Source: Candidatus Martarchaeota archaeon
GTDB taxonomy: Archaea; Micrarchaeota; Micrarchaeia; Norongarragalinales; UBA8480
Length of the DNA: 5,014 bases
Reading direction: 5' to 3'
Assembly (NCBI GenBank): GCA_023474775.1
Contig: JAMCXP010000047.1
Span: forward strand, 1-5,014
The notes under the pieces were generated by a model, which saw nothing but the letters and a program-made list of their open reading frames with translations, was not told where the DNA came from and made no database searches. The position numbers and the translations under genes were made by a program. Shown here piece by piece: positions 4,702 to 5,014 of this stretch. Position 1 is the stretch's first letter; each line of letters opens with the position of its first letter.

Positions 4702-5014
4702 ATGGAAGAAATTCAACTTAAGGTAGCCGAAGCGTTGCAAAGCGACTACGGCAAAAGAATAGTCAGAATAGACTCTGCAGTCAGGGAGAAACTTTCAGTA
4801 GGCACTGGCGACATCATAGAAATTAAGGGAAAGAGAACCGCAGCCGCAATAGCGCTGCCAGCACACCCTCCTGATGAGGGAATTGGAATTATAAGAATGG
4901 ATGGGATTTTAAGACAGAGCGCAGGAGTAGGATTAGGCGACAGGGTCAAAATAAGCAAGGCGATAATAAAACCTGCTAAGAAAATAGTATTAGCTCCAAA
5001 CGCCCCTACAAGAT
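4702..5014 (+). CDS. Cdc48/VAT-family AAA ATPase, N-terminal part (cut by window end)
   Basis: Archaeal Cdc48 (VAT/p97) hexameric unfoldase that extracts and unfolds proteins for degradation, often feeding the proteasome. Only the first 104 residues are present. They form the double-psi beta-barrel of the N-domain: LKVAEALQSDYGKRIVRID (6-24), the SVGTGDIIEIKGKR turn and strand (32-45), the AAIALPAHPPDEG segment (48-60) and the diagnostic IIRMDGILRQSAGVGLGD (63-80) followed by RVKISKA. The sequence then enters the linker to the second N-subdomain (IVLAPNAP). The two AAA modules with Walker A/B lie beyond the window, so a shorter or single-ATPase variant cannot be excluded. The ATG at 4702 keeps the first core beta-strand intact. 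The reading frame is open to the last base. It is probably transcribed from its own promoter, 25 bp after the dehydrogenase. Confidence 0.9.
   Translation, partial: MEEIQLKVAEALQSDYGKRIVRIDSAVREKLSVGTGDIIEIKGKRTAAAIALPAHPPDEGIGIIRMDGILRQSAGVGLGDRVKISKAIIKPAKKIVLAPNAPTR

Noticed and set aside
4746..4958. Minus-strand open frame of 70 codons near the window end
   Set aside because: It is antisense to the conserved Cdc48 N-domain, which explains the sequence fully on the plus strand.

Overview
The window looks like a compact, AT-rich archaeal chromosome segment. The evidence is an archaeal-type short triosephosphate isomerase, the N-domain of an archaeal Cdc48/VAT AAA ATPase, an archaeal SpoIIM-family membrane protein, and BRE/TATA-like promoter elements placed about 26-33 nt ahead of start codons, as expected for leaderless or short-leader transcripts. 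The very short intergenic gaps and small proteins would suit a DPANN-type or small-genome euryarchaeal lineage. That placement is an inference; no rRNA gene or marker in the window fixes the phylum.

Layout. On the plus strand, a stomatin/SPFH membrane protein (1-864) overlaps tpiA (861-1511) by an ATGA. Two minus-strand genes converge on them with only 4 bp between stop codons. Read in their own direction, these are a SpoIIM-family multi-pass membrane protein (2812-1991) followed by a small unknown protein with two hydrophobic segments (1980-1516). The second gene starts at TTG behind a perfect Shine-Dalgarno sequence that overlaps the stop codon of the first. A 220-bp divergent intergenic region (2813-3032) carries both promoters, a perfect 7-bp-arm palindrome and an 8-mer shared by the two promoters. 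On the plus strand again, a membrane-anchored DsbA-like thiol oxidoreductase (3033-3680) is followed after 3 bp by a D-lactate-dehydrogenase-like 2-hydroxyacid dehydrogenase (3684-4676). A cdc48-family gene then starts at 4702 and runs off the window end.

Functionally this is mostly housekeeping: membrane organisation (SPFH, SpoIIM), central carbon metabolism (TPI, D-2-hydroxyacid dehydrogenase), extracytoplasmic disulfide chemistry (DsbA-like) and protein remodelling (Cdc48). The gene pairs are transcriptional units rather than one obvious pathway. I see no mobile element, CRISPR array, tRNA or rRNA, and no convincing new multi-gene system. The points most worth checking are an A_AAA_AAA_TGA slippery sequence at the stomatin/tpiA overlap, a Ser-to-Ala change next to the TPI catalytic His, the SpoIIM-linked unknown gene, and the divergent regulatory region.
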